A stretch of 12,498 bases of DNA, from assembly GCA_023247345.1 (NCBI GenBank), contig JAHFGR010000020.1:1-12498 (forward strand), written 5' to 3'. The stretch's first letter is position 1. Every line of letters starts with the position of its first letter. The stretch is from Microcaldota archaeon. GTDB taxonomy: Archaea; Micrarchaeota; Micrarchaeia; Anstonellales; Bilamarchaeaceae. The translations under genes were made by a program, and so were the position numbers. Of this stretch, positions 5,644 to 11,755 are shown piece after piece. A model generated the notes under the pieces. The model had not been told where the DNA came from, did not search any database, and worked only from the letters and a program-made list of their open reading frames with translations.

Positions 5644-6270
5644 ATGGACGAACTTCTTCTCTTTCTTCTTAAAAAAGGCGCCAGCAAGAATCCACTAAGA
5701 ATTTCCACGAGCGAGATTGGAAAGGCGGTTGGCATGTCGCAACAAAATGCCTCGCGCCTTCTTATGGAATTGGAAAAGCAAGGGAAAATAAGAAGAACCG
5801 AAAATGGTGTAATGTTAACTGCTCGGGGATTGGAATTCATTAAAGAATTGTATGCAACTATGAAACAAGCACTAGAAGGCAATAAACTGAAAATAAAGGG
5901 CATTATAATTGAAGGTTTGGGTGAAGGCGGATTTTATATTTCTCTGACAGGTTATAAAAAACAATTTAAAGAGAAACTTGGATTCGAGCCATTTCCAGGA
6001 ACACTTAACATAAAGTTGGATAAGGAGGAAATAGAAAAAAGATACCAGCTACGCGAACTCGAACCAGTAGTGATAGAAGGTTGGCGTGATGAGAAACGCA
6101 GTTATGGTGATTTATTTGCTTATAAATGTAAGCTTGATGGCATAGATGGGGCAATTGTCATACCAGTTCGCACTCACCATGGTTTGGATATTTTAGAATT
6201 AATCGCACCGTTCAATGTCAAACAAAAATTGAAAAAGGAAAATGGCGATGAAATTATTATAAAGATTTGA
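5644..6270 (+). CDS. ribK: CTP-dependent riboflavin kinase with N-terminal winged helix (RbkR type)
   Basis: This 208-residue protein has two parts. Residues 1-70 form a winged HTH (ISTSEIGKAVGMSQQNASRLLMELEK in the HTH, then a beta wing RRTENGVMLT). Residues 83-208 form the archaeal riboflavin kinase (DUF120) fold, with GLGEGGFYISLTGY (91-104), FPGTLNIKL (117-125) and RTHHGLDILELIAP (176-189). The enzyme phosphorylates riboflavin to FMN using CTP rather than ATP. The fused form is known in archaea as RbkR, which both makes FMN and regulates riboflavin genes through its HTH. Length matches the fused form (about 210-220 residues) and not the kinase-only form (about 130). It follows the His-rich protein by 9 bp without an SD, and converges on the next gene with a 3-bp gap. 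Identification is strong. Confidence 0.95.
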   Translation: MDELLLFLLKKGASKNPLRISTSEIGKAVGMSQQNASRLLMELEKQGKIRRTENGVMLTARGLEFIKELYATMKQALEGNKLKIKGIIIEGLGEGGFYISLTGYKKQFKEKLGFEPFPGTLNIKLDKEEIEKRYQLRELEPVVIEGWRDEKRSYGDLFAYKCKLDGIDGAIVIPVRTHHGLDILELIAPFNVKQKLKKENGDEIIIKI

Positions 6271-6273
6271 AAA

Positions 6274-7086
6274 CTAGAAAAACGCCACTCCCGAGTCATA
6301 GGACCAGACGAGGTCGGTATGGACGTAACGCCTCCCGTAGTCGTCGTTCCAGTAGATGTGGTCACGAACAAGAGAGCCCAAATAAGCTTTATGTGATCGC
6401 AATAAATATCCAGCATCTGAACTTTCTTTTACTTTTCTACCATGAGGAATTTTTGTTTCAGCATCAGGCATATACAAACCACTTTTTTTAGGAAAATGTT
6501 CGATTAAATGAAACTCATCAGTTGCTCTTATTTCAAATTTATTATTCCCTAGATCTACCCGCTCAAAGTCTGGGTGTTCGACTATTAAAGCGCAGTTTGT
6601 TTTGCCTCTGAATTGTTCTGGTACTTGAAATGAGATGGAATATTTTAAACTATTGTCGTCTCTCCATCCAAAATTAACTTTCTTGCCAAATGGTTTATCT
6701 GGTTTTTCATAGATAACTAATGTTCCGGTCCATACTGGATAATTTTCTTTAAAATATCCTTCATCTTTAGTTTCATTCAGAATTCTATCATGAACATCAT
6801 TTGGAACGATTAGTTTGCCTTCTCTTTTAGCTAACTCGAGCGCTTCAAAAAAATTTAAGCCTTTATGAAATCCTATTACTTGCAATGCTTTTTCAGGAGT
6901 CATGCTTCTTAGCATTTCTCTTCTTGCTCTTAGTCTTTCGAGTTCCGTGCCAGTAACATCTGCTTGTCTTACTGGTTGGGCTACCTCTGATTTATATCTG
7001 CCAAATCTTTTGTCTGCGCATAAACTCGTGCTCACTGCATATTGCCCACTGCGCATTGCCTTTCTACGAATAGCTAATTCTTGCAT
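6274..7086 (-). CDS. Hypothetical protein, 270 aa
   Basis: I do not recognise this family. The first 60 residues are basic (many Arg and Lys). A helical segment follows (MTPEKALQVIGFHKGLNFFEALELAKREG, about 62-90), then LIVPNDVHDRIL (92-103). The second half is rich in aromatic and charged residues in beta-strand patterns (VWTGTLVIYEKPDKPFGKKV, CALIVEHPDFERVDLG) and ends HIYWNDDYGRRYVHTDLVWS and a hydrophobic VAFF tail. There is no signal peptide or membrane segment. Several His, Asp and Glu residues could be catalytic but form no motif I can name. A TTTTAAAA box lies about 28 nt upstream of the ATG, consistent with a leaderless transcript. It sits alone between ribK and the SAM synthetase. 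Confidence 0.7.
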   Translation of the reverse strand: MQELAIRRKAMRSGQYAVSTSLCADKRFGRYKSEVAQPVRQADVTGTELERLRARREMLRSMTPEKALQVIGFHKGLNFFEALELAKREGKLIVPNDVHDRILNETKDEGYFKENYPVWTGTLVIYEKPDKPFGKKVNFGWRDDNSLKYSISFQVPEQFRGKTNCALIVEHPDFERVDLGNNKFEIRATDEFHLIEHFPKKSGLYMPDAETKIPHGRKVKESSDAGYLLRSHKAYLGSLVRDHIYWNDDYGRRYVHTDLVWSYDSGVAFF

Positions 7087-7110
7087 GTTAAAATTTAAGG
7101 TTGGATGTGT

Positions 7111-7118
7111 TTTTAAAA
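7111..7118 (-). promoter_or_regulatory. TATA box for the 270-aa protein
   Basis: TTTTAAAA is centred 28.5 nt upstream of the ATG at 7086, with no SD between. Confidence 0.5.
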
Positions 7119-7152
7119 GTTGGCTTAAAGGATACGGCTATAAAGAATTTAT

Positions 7153-7242
7153 TATTCTAATAAGAATATTGGCGAACAATTAAAAACACTTTAAAGAATA
7201 TTATTTTATTTATCTGACTATTAATCATTGGTAGGTGAAAAA
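7153..7242 (+). promoter_or_regulatory. Upstream region of the SAM synthetase gene
   Basis: An inverted repeat TATTCT-AATA-AGAATA lies at 7153-7168. A CTTTAAAG at about 7189-7196 is a likely TATA box, giving a leader of about 25 nt. AGGTGA at 7232-7237 is an SD five nt before the ATG at 7243. The sequence TAAAGAAT occurs twice (7141 and 7192). No riboswitch-like fold was seen. Confidence 0.4.
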
Positions 7243-8442
7243 ATGACTAGAAATATTATTATTGAAAAAGGATCTTACATTCCGGCGCCACAACGCGAAG
7301 TCGAATTAGTTGAGCGAAAAGGCTTAGGTCATCCCGATAGTATAATCGATGGAATAATGGAAGAGATAAGTAGAGAACTAAGCAAGGAATACATAAAACA
7401 ATTTGGAAAGGTTTTGCATCACAATGTAGATAAGGGCCAGGTTTGCGGTGGCGGCACTAAAGTAGAATTTGGCGGTGGATTATTTGAAAAACCAATTTAT
7501 GTTTTGCTAAGCGGACGTGCTACGACTCATGCAGAAGGAAAGGAAATTCCAGTTCAGCATATTGCAATAAAAACAGCGCGCGAGTATTTGAAAAAAGCTG
7601 TTCGCAATCTCGATGTTGATTCTGATGTCGAGCTAGAATCAAGAATAGCACCAGGAAGTGCTGATCTTGTTGAATTATTTTTACGCGGCCCAAAAATTGC
7701 ATATTCAAATGATACGAGCTTTGGAACTGGCTATGCACCATTTGACGACTTGGAAAAAGTCGTGTTGAATGTAGAAAATCATCTTAATAGTGACGCATAT
7801 AAAACCGCTCACCCAGAAATTGGCGAGGACATAAAAATAATGGGAGTACGCGAAGGGAATAAATTAAGATTAACTGTTGCTCTTGCTTTTATCTCGAAAT
7901 TTGTACACAACATTGACGAATACGTAAAATTCAAAGAACGCGTTCGCAAAGATGTTGAAGATGTTTCAAAAAAAATAACTGACAATGAAGTGCAGGTTTT
8001 TGTAAATACTGCCGACGATGAAAAAAATAATAGTGTTTATATAACGCTAACTGGTACAAGCGCTGAGATGGGTGATGACGGCTCAGTAGGCAGAGGCAAC
8101 AGAGTTAATGGGTTAATCACGCCGTTTAGAAGTATGAGTATCGAAGCTGCTGCTGGAAAAAATCCAGTAAGCCATGTTGGAAAGATATACAATACGCTTT
8201 CGTTTGATATCGCAAACCAAATTGTCCAGGAAATTCCAGAAGTGCAGGATGTCACAGTTACACTGCTCTCACAAATCGGAAAGCCGATTGATCAGCCAAA
8301 AGTAGCAAGTGCTGAGGTAATAACTAGTGATGGTAGTTATGAGAAAATAAAGGGTAAGGTACACTACATAATTGATAAAAACTTAGAAAACATTACAGAA
8401 ATAACAAATAAGATAGTTTTTGGTAAAGTAGGTGTTTTCTAA
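7243..8442 (+). CDS. mat: S-adenosylmethionine synthetase, archaeal type
   Basis: This 399-residue enzyme makes S-adenosylmethionine from methionine and ATP, releasing phosphate and diphosphate. It belongs to the archaeal MAT family, which is distant from bacterial MetK. Visible motifs are GHPDS (29-33), a Gly-rich CGGGTKVEFGGG near residue 68-79, APGSADLVELF, the phosphate-binding GDDGSVGRGNRVNG (277-290), and EAAAGKNPVSHVGKIYN (301-317). Length is as expected (about 400). An in-frame TTG at 7228 would add five residues, but the ATG at 7243 has an SD (AGGTGA) at the right distance and is preferred. The protein is cytoplasmic and supplies the methyltransferase at 4439 among others. It stands alone; a strong hairpin and the interrupted tRNA gene follow. 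Confidence 0.97.
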   Translation: MTRNIIIEKGSYIPAPQREVELVERKGLGHPDSIIDGIMEEISRELSKEYIKQFGKVLHHNVDKGQVCGGGTKVEFGGGLFEKPIYVLLSGRATTHAEGKEIPVQHIAIKTAREYLKKAVRNLDVDSDVELESRIAPGSADLVELFLRGPKIAYSNDTSFGTGYAPFDDLEKVVLNVENHLNSDAYKTAHPEIGEDIKIMGVREGNKLRLTVALAFISKFVHNIDEYVKFKERVRKDVEDVSKKITDNEVQVFVNTADDEKNNSVYITLTGTSAEMGDDGSVGRGNRVNGLITPFRSMSIEAAAGKNPVSHVGKIYNTLSFDIANQIVQEIPEVQDVTVTLLSQIGKPIDQPKVASAEVITSDGSYEKIKGKVHYIIDKNLENITEITNKIVFGKVGVF

Positions 8443-8505
8443 TTCTTTTTTATAGCTTTTCTTATATAGATTATAATTCAGTTTTTTTAATTGAGTAGTT
8501 TTTGT

Positions 8506-8528
8506 GAAACTTTTTATTAAAAAGTTTC
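8506..8528 (+). terminator. Perfect inverted repeat between mat and the tRNA gene
   Basis: GAAACTTTTTA (8506-8516) and TAAAAAGTTTC (8518-8528) are perfect 11-bp arms around one base. It lies 64 bp after the mat stop and abuts the first base of the tRNA. It could end mat transcription, or be part of the tRNA precursor leader. T-runs at 8448-8453 and 8482-8488 also favour termination of mat. Confidence 0.45.
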
Positions 8529-8543
8529 GGGCCTATAGTCGAG

Positions 8544-8599
8544 TTCCGCCTTTTGGGAAAAGGCGGCCCAAAACCGCCAGTTCAAAAAGGATGGCGAAA
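8544..8599 (+). other. D-loop insert (probable tRNA intron), about 56 nt
   Basis: The insert separates GTCGAG from CTGGTAAGAC of the D arm. Its ends can pair: AGTTCCGCC (8542-8550) with GGCGAAACT (8593-8601), nine positions with one C-A mismatch. A perfect internal stem, CCGCCTTTT (8546-8554) with AAAAGGCGG (8558-8566), and a second, GGCGG (8562-8566) with CCGCC (8574-8578), compete. I found no canonical bulge-helix-bulge. A cut giving 8543-8597 is also possible, because CGA occurs at both edges; it would yield A15, which fits U48 better than G15. Confidence 0.65.
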
Positions 8600-8643
8600 C
8601 TGGTAAGACGTCTGCTTGACGTGCAGAAGATTGCAGGTTCGAT

Positions 8644-8810
8644 ACCATAGCCCTTTTCTTTTGGAAAGAAAAGGGCTGAGGTTTTCACCCCAAAAGAAAG
8701 TTGCTTTAAAGGGTGTTGCTTTAAACGATATTTATTATAAATATCGTTTTTGGATCAATCCTTTTTTACAGTAGAAAAACTGTAGATTCTAAAAAGGCTT
8801 GAATTGAAAA
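8644..8810 (+). other. T-loop insert (probable tRNA intron at 59/60), 167 nt
   Basis: The junction fits an archaeal splice motif. The T stem (8633-8637 with 8812-8816) is the outer helix. TTCG (8638-8641) pairs with TGAA (8805-8808) as a 4-bp central helix with one G-U. Three-nt bulges ATA (8642-8644) and AAT (8809-8811) flank it. Cutting each bulge after its second base leaves TTCGATT as the T loop and puts the intron between positions 59 and 60, a site known in some archaeal tRNAs. The inner helix is weak, so the motif is relaxed. The body is four hairpins: 8649-8677 (13-bp perfect stem), 8686-8715, 8723-8749 (13-bp perfect arms) and 8760-8797. An 11-bp direct repeat GTTGCTTTAAA occurs at 8700 and 8715. 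No ORF or C/D box is present. Confidence 0.7.
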
Positions 8811-8824
8811 TCCTGTTGGGCCCA

Positions 8825-8836
8825 TTTTTATTTTTT
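8825..8836 (+). terminator. Oligo-T terminator after the tRNA
   Basis: TTTTTATTTTTT follows the discriminator base directly, as expected for termination of an archaeal tRNA transcript. It supports 8824 as the true 3' end of the interrupted tRNA. Confidence 0.65.
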
Positions 8837-8865
8837 CTTGTTCTAATTATGTTGCCGCATTCGTA

Positions 8866-8994
8866 ATGGCCTCCAGAACTATAAGTAATGATGGTAAGGT
8901 TGAACTCGAGTGCGGCTTTTTAAAATTTCCTAAATATTGTATTGTATGCCTTGCCGCCAGATCAAAAAATTGCGACAAATATCTCATGAAGTAA
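8866..8994 (+). CDS. 42-aa protein with four cysteines, zinc-ribbon-like
   Basis: A short frame starts at ATG 8866 and ends at TAA 8992-8994. The product has cysteines at residues 16, 25, 28 and 36, with the core FPKYCIVCLAARSKNCDKYL. C-x2-C flanked by two more Cys suggests a small zinc-binding fold, though the spacing (C-x8-C-x2-C-x7-C) is not one I can name. It lies between the tRNA terminator and the membrane protein at 9022, with 27 bp to the latter, so both could be on one transcript. No SD and no well-placed TATA was seen for it. Composition (paired Cys, no rare-codon runs) supports a real protein. Confidence 0.5.
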   Translation: MASRTISNDGKVELECGFLKFPKYCIVCLAARSKNCDKYLMK

Positions 8995-9021
8995 TACTTC
9001 ACTTAATCGGGTGATTTTTCA

Positions 9022-9324
9022 ATGATCAAACGACCAAAAATCAGTAGAGAAGAAATAATCGCAGATGTAATGTATCTGCTAATTGCCATGGTCCTTAGCG
9101 CGCTCGCAATTTATATTTTTGACATTCATTGGAGCTTTTATCCGGGCCAAACTATTTTTCCACCGAGCAAACACATATTTCAAGATCCCACAGTTTATTA
9201 TGTCGGTGTACCTATTGGAGGTATTATTGGTTTTCTTATTCTGAAACTTATTTTCTTTGCTTTTATGGAAGAAAAAAAAGCTCATGAGGATAGCGAAAAT
9301 GGCAAGATGACTCGGGGTAAATAA
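9022..9324 (+). CDS. Small two-TM membrane protein, 100 aa
   Basis: I do not recognise this family. Two hydrophobic segments are visible, about residues 13-34 (DVMYLLIAMVLSALAIYIF region) and 58-81 (VYYVGVPIGGIIGFLILKL region). They are separated by an aromatic and proline-containing loop (DIHWSFYPGQTIFPPSKH). The N-terminus is basic and the C-terminus is charged (EEKKAHEDSENGK), so both ends are probably cytoplasmic with the loop outside. GGGTGA at 9009-9014 is a good SD seven nt before the ATG, so the gene is translated from a message with a leader, perhaps shared with the 42-aa ORF upstream. A 32-aa ORF starts 5 bp after its stop. Confidence 0.75.
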   Translation: MIKRPKISREEIIADVMYLLIAMVLSALAIYIFDIHWSFYPGQTIFPPSKHIFQDPTVYYVGVPIGGIIGFLILKLIFFAFMEEKKAHEDSENGKMTRGK

Positions 9325-9329
9325 TCGTC

Positions 9330-9428
9330 ATGGTAAAGAAAAATAAGGCATTCGTTGGAAAAAGAATAACTGAATATGGAGATGGCAGCGTACTATTCAA
9401 ATCTAAGGCCAAATGGAACACTAATTAA
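9330..9428 (+). CDS. Possible 32-aa basic peptide
   Basis: ATG 9330 opens a 32-residue frame ending TAA 9426-9428, with the product beginning MVKKNKAFVGKRITEYGDGS and nine lysines or arginines in total. It starts five bases after the two-TM gene and overlaps the 3' end of the convergent gene by 36 bp. No SD or TATA of its own is visible. The sequence looks protein-like but is too short to judge. Confidence 0.3.
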   Translation: MVKKNKAFVGKRITEYGDGSVLFKSKAKWNTN

Positions 9429-9938
9429 ATCGAATGCTGGTGGTCGTAGCCACCAGTCTGCAGGAGCTACTATGCACATAGCATTCACGATACCAGCAAT
9501 ATTAGTGCTTTCATCATAAACCGAAGAAAAAATACTATCATCTGCTTTTTGGATTAGAAAAAACTTGTGGCTAAAAACAATCGGGCTTATTCTGTTGTTA
9601 ATGTCTACAAAACCAAAAACAACGGATAGATTCTTTGGAGTTAATGCGCCACCAGGCAGATAATAGATAATATCAGTTGTTAAAGCACATAAACTGCAGC
9701 TGATTGATTCTGCTGTACTGGATAGTTTTTCTACCAATAGGTCAGCGAATGTTCTTGCATAGTTGCTATTTCTATCTATTAGCAAGTGGCCACGCCCATC
9801 AAATCGCTTTCTTGCTTCTGCATCTTTTATGGCGCCGATTACGCGAAATGCAGCTACTGCAAAAGGTCGCCATTGCAATTCCTTGCAAACATATTTGTCG
9901 AATCGCGAATTAGAAGTAGAAATCTGAACTTGTGTCAT
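9393..9938 (-). CDS. Hypothetical protein, 181 aa
   Basis: I do not recognise this protein. It mixes short hydrophobic strands and charged helices, with no signal peptide or clear membrane helix. Recognisable stretches are RPFAVAAFRVIGAIKDAEAR, GRGHLLIDRNSNYARTFADL and a C-terminal PADWWLRPPAFDLISVPFG. Cysteines occur in SCSLC and AMCIV. A GTG at 9980 would extend it by 14 residues, but a GATTTAAAAA box (TTTAAA at 9963-9968) lies inside that extension, 27 nt before the ATG at 9938. I therefore start at 9938 as a leaderless gene. It follows pyrG by 54 bp on the same strand with its own promoter. Its 3' end overlaps the possible 32-aa ORF on the other strand. Confidence 0.65.
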   Translation of the reverse strand: MTQVQISTSNSRFDKYVCKELQWRPFAVAAFRVIGAIKDAEARKRFDGRGHLLIDRNSNYARTFADLLVEKLSSTAESISCSLCALTTDIIYYLPGGALTPKNLSVVFGFVDINNRISPIVFSHKFFLIQKADDSIFSSVYDESTNIAGIVNAMCIVAPADWWLRPPAFDLISVPFGLRFE

Positions 9939-9962
9939 AAGAAGTATTCGTATGTGAACGTT

Positions 9963-9968
9963 TTTAAA
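9963..9968 (-). promoter_or_regulatory. TATA box for the 181-aa protein
   Basis: TTTAAA is centred 27.5 nt upstream of ATG 9938, which sets the start codon choice. Confidence 0.5.
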
Positions 9969-9992
9969 TCGAGTCTGCACGCCACACGATGA

Positions 9993-11648
9993 TTAACGCT
10001 TAGTAATTTCTAATTTTGGTTCTCTTATTTTTCTATAAGCTACAGCAGCCTTCATAAATTCTACGGCTAATGGTGCTGGGGCCTCGAGACGGGATTTCAA
10101 TTCGATATGTGCTTGTGTTGCAACTCCAAAACCAAAATTAGCTGGCCATTCTGCTATTTCTACTATGTCTCCATGTTTGCTCGGATAAACGCCTGAAAAA
10201 GTCAAACCGGATTTTGAAAGTTGGTCCATAAATTCTGGATTAACCTCATAACGATGCCTGTGTCTTTCAAAACAATGTGCGCCATTATAAGCTTTTGAAG
10301 CAATTGTTTTTGATTTTATATCGCATTCCCAGCTGCCTAGTCTCATTGTACCACCGAGCTTGGTTATTGCACGCTGCTCTGGAAGTATGTCTATGACCGG
10401 GTATGTTGTTTTCTTGTTAAATTCTGTTGAATTTGCATCTTGAAGCTTGCATATATGGCGCGCATACTCAACTACCATTAATTGTAAGCCAAGACATAAA
10501 CCCAAATATGGCACTTTGTTTTCTCTGGCATATCTTATTGCAGATATTTTTCCTTCTATGCCTCGCTCGCCAAATCCGCCTGGAACTAGTATGCCGTCGA
10601 ATTTTCCTAGTGCCTCGCCAATATTTGAAAGTTTCTCCAGATTACTGGCCTCAATCCAGGTTATTTCCAAGCCGTAATCGATTGCAGCAGCGCTATGGAC
10701 CAGTGCTTCTTTAACACTGATATACGCGTCTTTTACCGAGGTATATTTTCCAACTATTGCGATTTCCAACTTTTCGTTCTTTGGAGAAGTTATTTTTTCA
10801 ACAAGCGTTTTCCACTCGGCTAGCTCGGCTGCGCGTTTTTTATCCAAAGCAAGCTTGTCTGATATCATATCGTAAAAATTTTGTTTTTCCAAAATTAACG
10901 GCAGCTCGTATATTGTCTTTAGTAATGGATCATCGAAAACCGCTTCCTCGCGTACATTGCAATATAATGATATTTTTTTTCTTGCTTCGTCGCTAAGCGA
11001 TTCTTGCTCTCTTGCAAGTATGATATGGGGCTGGATTCCCAAACTTTGCAGCAAGCGAGTTGCCTGTTGAGTTGGTTTTGTTTTTTGCTCTCCTTCAAAT
11101 AAGCTAGGCAAATACGTTAATTGCACAAAAAGCACGTTCTCTTCTTCAAACTGCAGCTGGCGCATTGCTTCTAAGAAATACCCGTTTTCCAAATCGCCGA
11201 CTGTACCGCCAACTTCAATAATGACAACGTCCGCGCTGTTCTTTGCGCCAACATCTCGAACCCAATTTTTGATTTCATTAGTTAAATGAGGTACAAATTG
11301 CACGTCCCTGCCAAGATAATCGCCCTTGCGCTCTTTTTCTATTATTTTCTGAAATAGTTTGCCACCAGTTATGCTCGAGCTGCCATCAATTGAAAAGTTT
11401 AGAAAACGTTCGTAAGTTCCGAAATCCATATCAACTTCTGTGCCATCATCTAGCACGAATACTTCGCCATGACGAAATGGATTCATTGTGCCGCAATCTA
11501 CATTTAAATAACCGTCAAACTTTATCGGAATCACTTTGTAACCGCGCGTTGAAAGGAGCTTCGAGATGGATGCGGTTACAATCCCCTTGCCCAAGCCGCT
11601 CATGATTGACCCGGCTACTACTATAAATCGAGTTTTTTTATCAGACAT
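9993..11648 (-). CDS. pyrG: CTP synthase
   Basis: This 551-residue enzyme makes CTP from UTP, ATP and glutamine. The N-terminal synthetase domain (1-270) has the P-loop SGLGKG (17-22), HGEVFVLDDGTEVDMDFGTYERF (60-82 region), GGTVGD (147-152) and the UTP-site KTKPTQQ (189-195). The C-terminal glutamine amidotransferase domain (about 293-538) has the oxyanion loop PGGFGERGIEGK, the nucleophile Cys385 in GLCLGLQ, RHRHRYEVN (462-470), and His514/Glu516. Family length is matched. Oddities are AGSIMSGLGKG instead of the usual GGVxSxLGKG, DGYLNVDCGTM instead of DPYxNVDPGTM, and HIE instead of HPE at the triad. The catalytic residues are still present. A TTTATATAA box lies 28 nt upstream of the ATG with no SD, so it is probably leaderless. 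Confidence 0.96.
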   Translation of the reverse strand: MSDKKTRFIVVAGSIMSGLGKGIVTASISKLLSTRGYKVIPIKFDGYLNVDCGTMNPFRHGEVFVLDDGTEVDMDFGTYERFLNFSIDGSSSITGGKLFQKIIEKERKGDYLGRDVQFVPHLTNEIKNWVRDVGAKNSADVVIIEVGGTVGDLENGYFLEAMRQLQFEEENVLFVQLTYLPSLFEGEQKTKPTQQATRLLQSLGIQPHIILAREQESLSDEARKKISLYCNVREEAVFDDPLLKTIYELPLILEKQNFYDMISDKLALDKKRAAELAEWKTLVEKITSPKNEKLEIAIVGKYTSVKDAYISVKEALVHSAAAIDYGLEITWIEASNLEKLSNIGEALGKFDGILVPGGFGERGIEGKISAIRYARENKVPYLGLCLGLQLMVVEYARHICKLQDANSTEFNKKTTYPVIDILPEQRAITKLGGTMRLGSWECDIKSKTIASKAYNGAHCFERHRHRYEVNPEFMDQLSKSGLTFSGVYPSKHGDIVEIAEWPANFGFGVATQAHIELKSRLEAPAPLAVEFMKAAVAYRKIREPKLEITKR

Positions 11649-11671
11649 AAGGGAACTTATATGCAGGCAAG

Positions 11672-11680
11672 TTATATAAA
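11672..11680 (-). promoter_or_regulatory. TATA box for pyrG
   Basis: TTTATATAA is centred 28 nt upstream of the pyrG ATG; the intervening sequence has no SD. Confidence 0.6.
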
Positions 11681-11725
11681 TATTTTTGCTTTTTGAGTGT
11701 TGTAATAAACGACAAAAAACGAATG

Positions 11726-11733
11726 TTTAAAAA
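11726..11733 (+). promoter_or_regulatory. TATA box for the 215-aa membrane protein
   Basis: TTTAAAAA is centred 26.5 nt upstream of the ATG at 11756, giving a leaderless start divergent from pyrG. Confidence 0.55.
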
Positions 11734-11755
11734 GTATTCGTGATGAAAAATAACT

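Larger units (their letters stand above)
8529..8824 (+). tRNA. tRNA-Val(GAC) interrupted by inserts in the D loop and T loop
   Basis: Three separated pieces assemble into a full tRNA. The acceptor stem is GGGCCTA (8529-8535) with TGGGCCC (8817-8823), six Watson-Crick pairs and one G-U, then discriminator A73 at 8824. T8 and A9 are at 8536-8537. The D stem is GTC (8538-8540) with GAC (8607-8609), and GG of the D loop is at 8602-8603. The anticodon arm is TCTGC-TTGACGT-GCAGA (8611-8627) with anticodon GAC at 8618-8620. The variable loop AGATT is at 8628-8632. The T stem is GCAGG (8633-8637) with CCTGT (8812-8816), four pairs and one G-U. After removal of the inserts the T loop reads TTCGATT and the length is 73-74 nt. 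CCA is not encoded. A T-rich tract follows. The D-loop junction is uncertain by a few bases. G37 is atypical for tRNA-Val. Confidence 0.85.

Noticed and set aside
8590..8660. A class II tRNA-Leu-like gene starting near 8590 (TGGCGAAACTGGTAAGACG resembles a Leu D arm)
   Set aside because: Acceptor and T stems fail when the local sequence is used; the same anticodon arm fits tRNA-Val perfectly once distant exons at 8529 and 8811 are included.
8506..8800. The hairpin cluster as an integron, CRISPR-like array or set of terminators
   Set aside because: Stems differ in sequence and spacing, there are no repeats with unique spacers, and most of the hairpins fall inside the two tRNA inserts.
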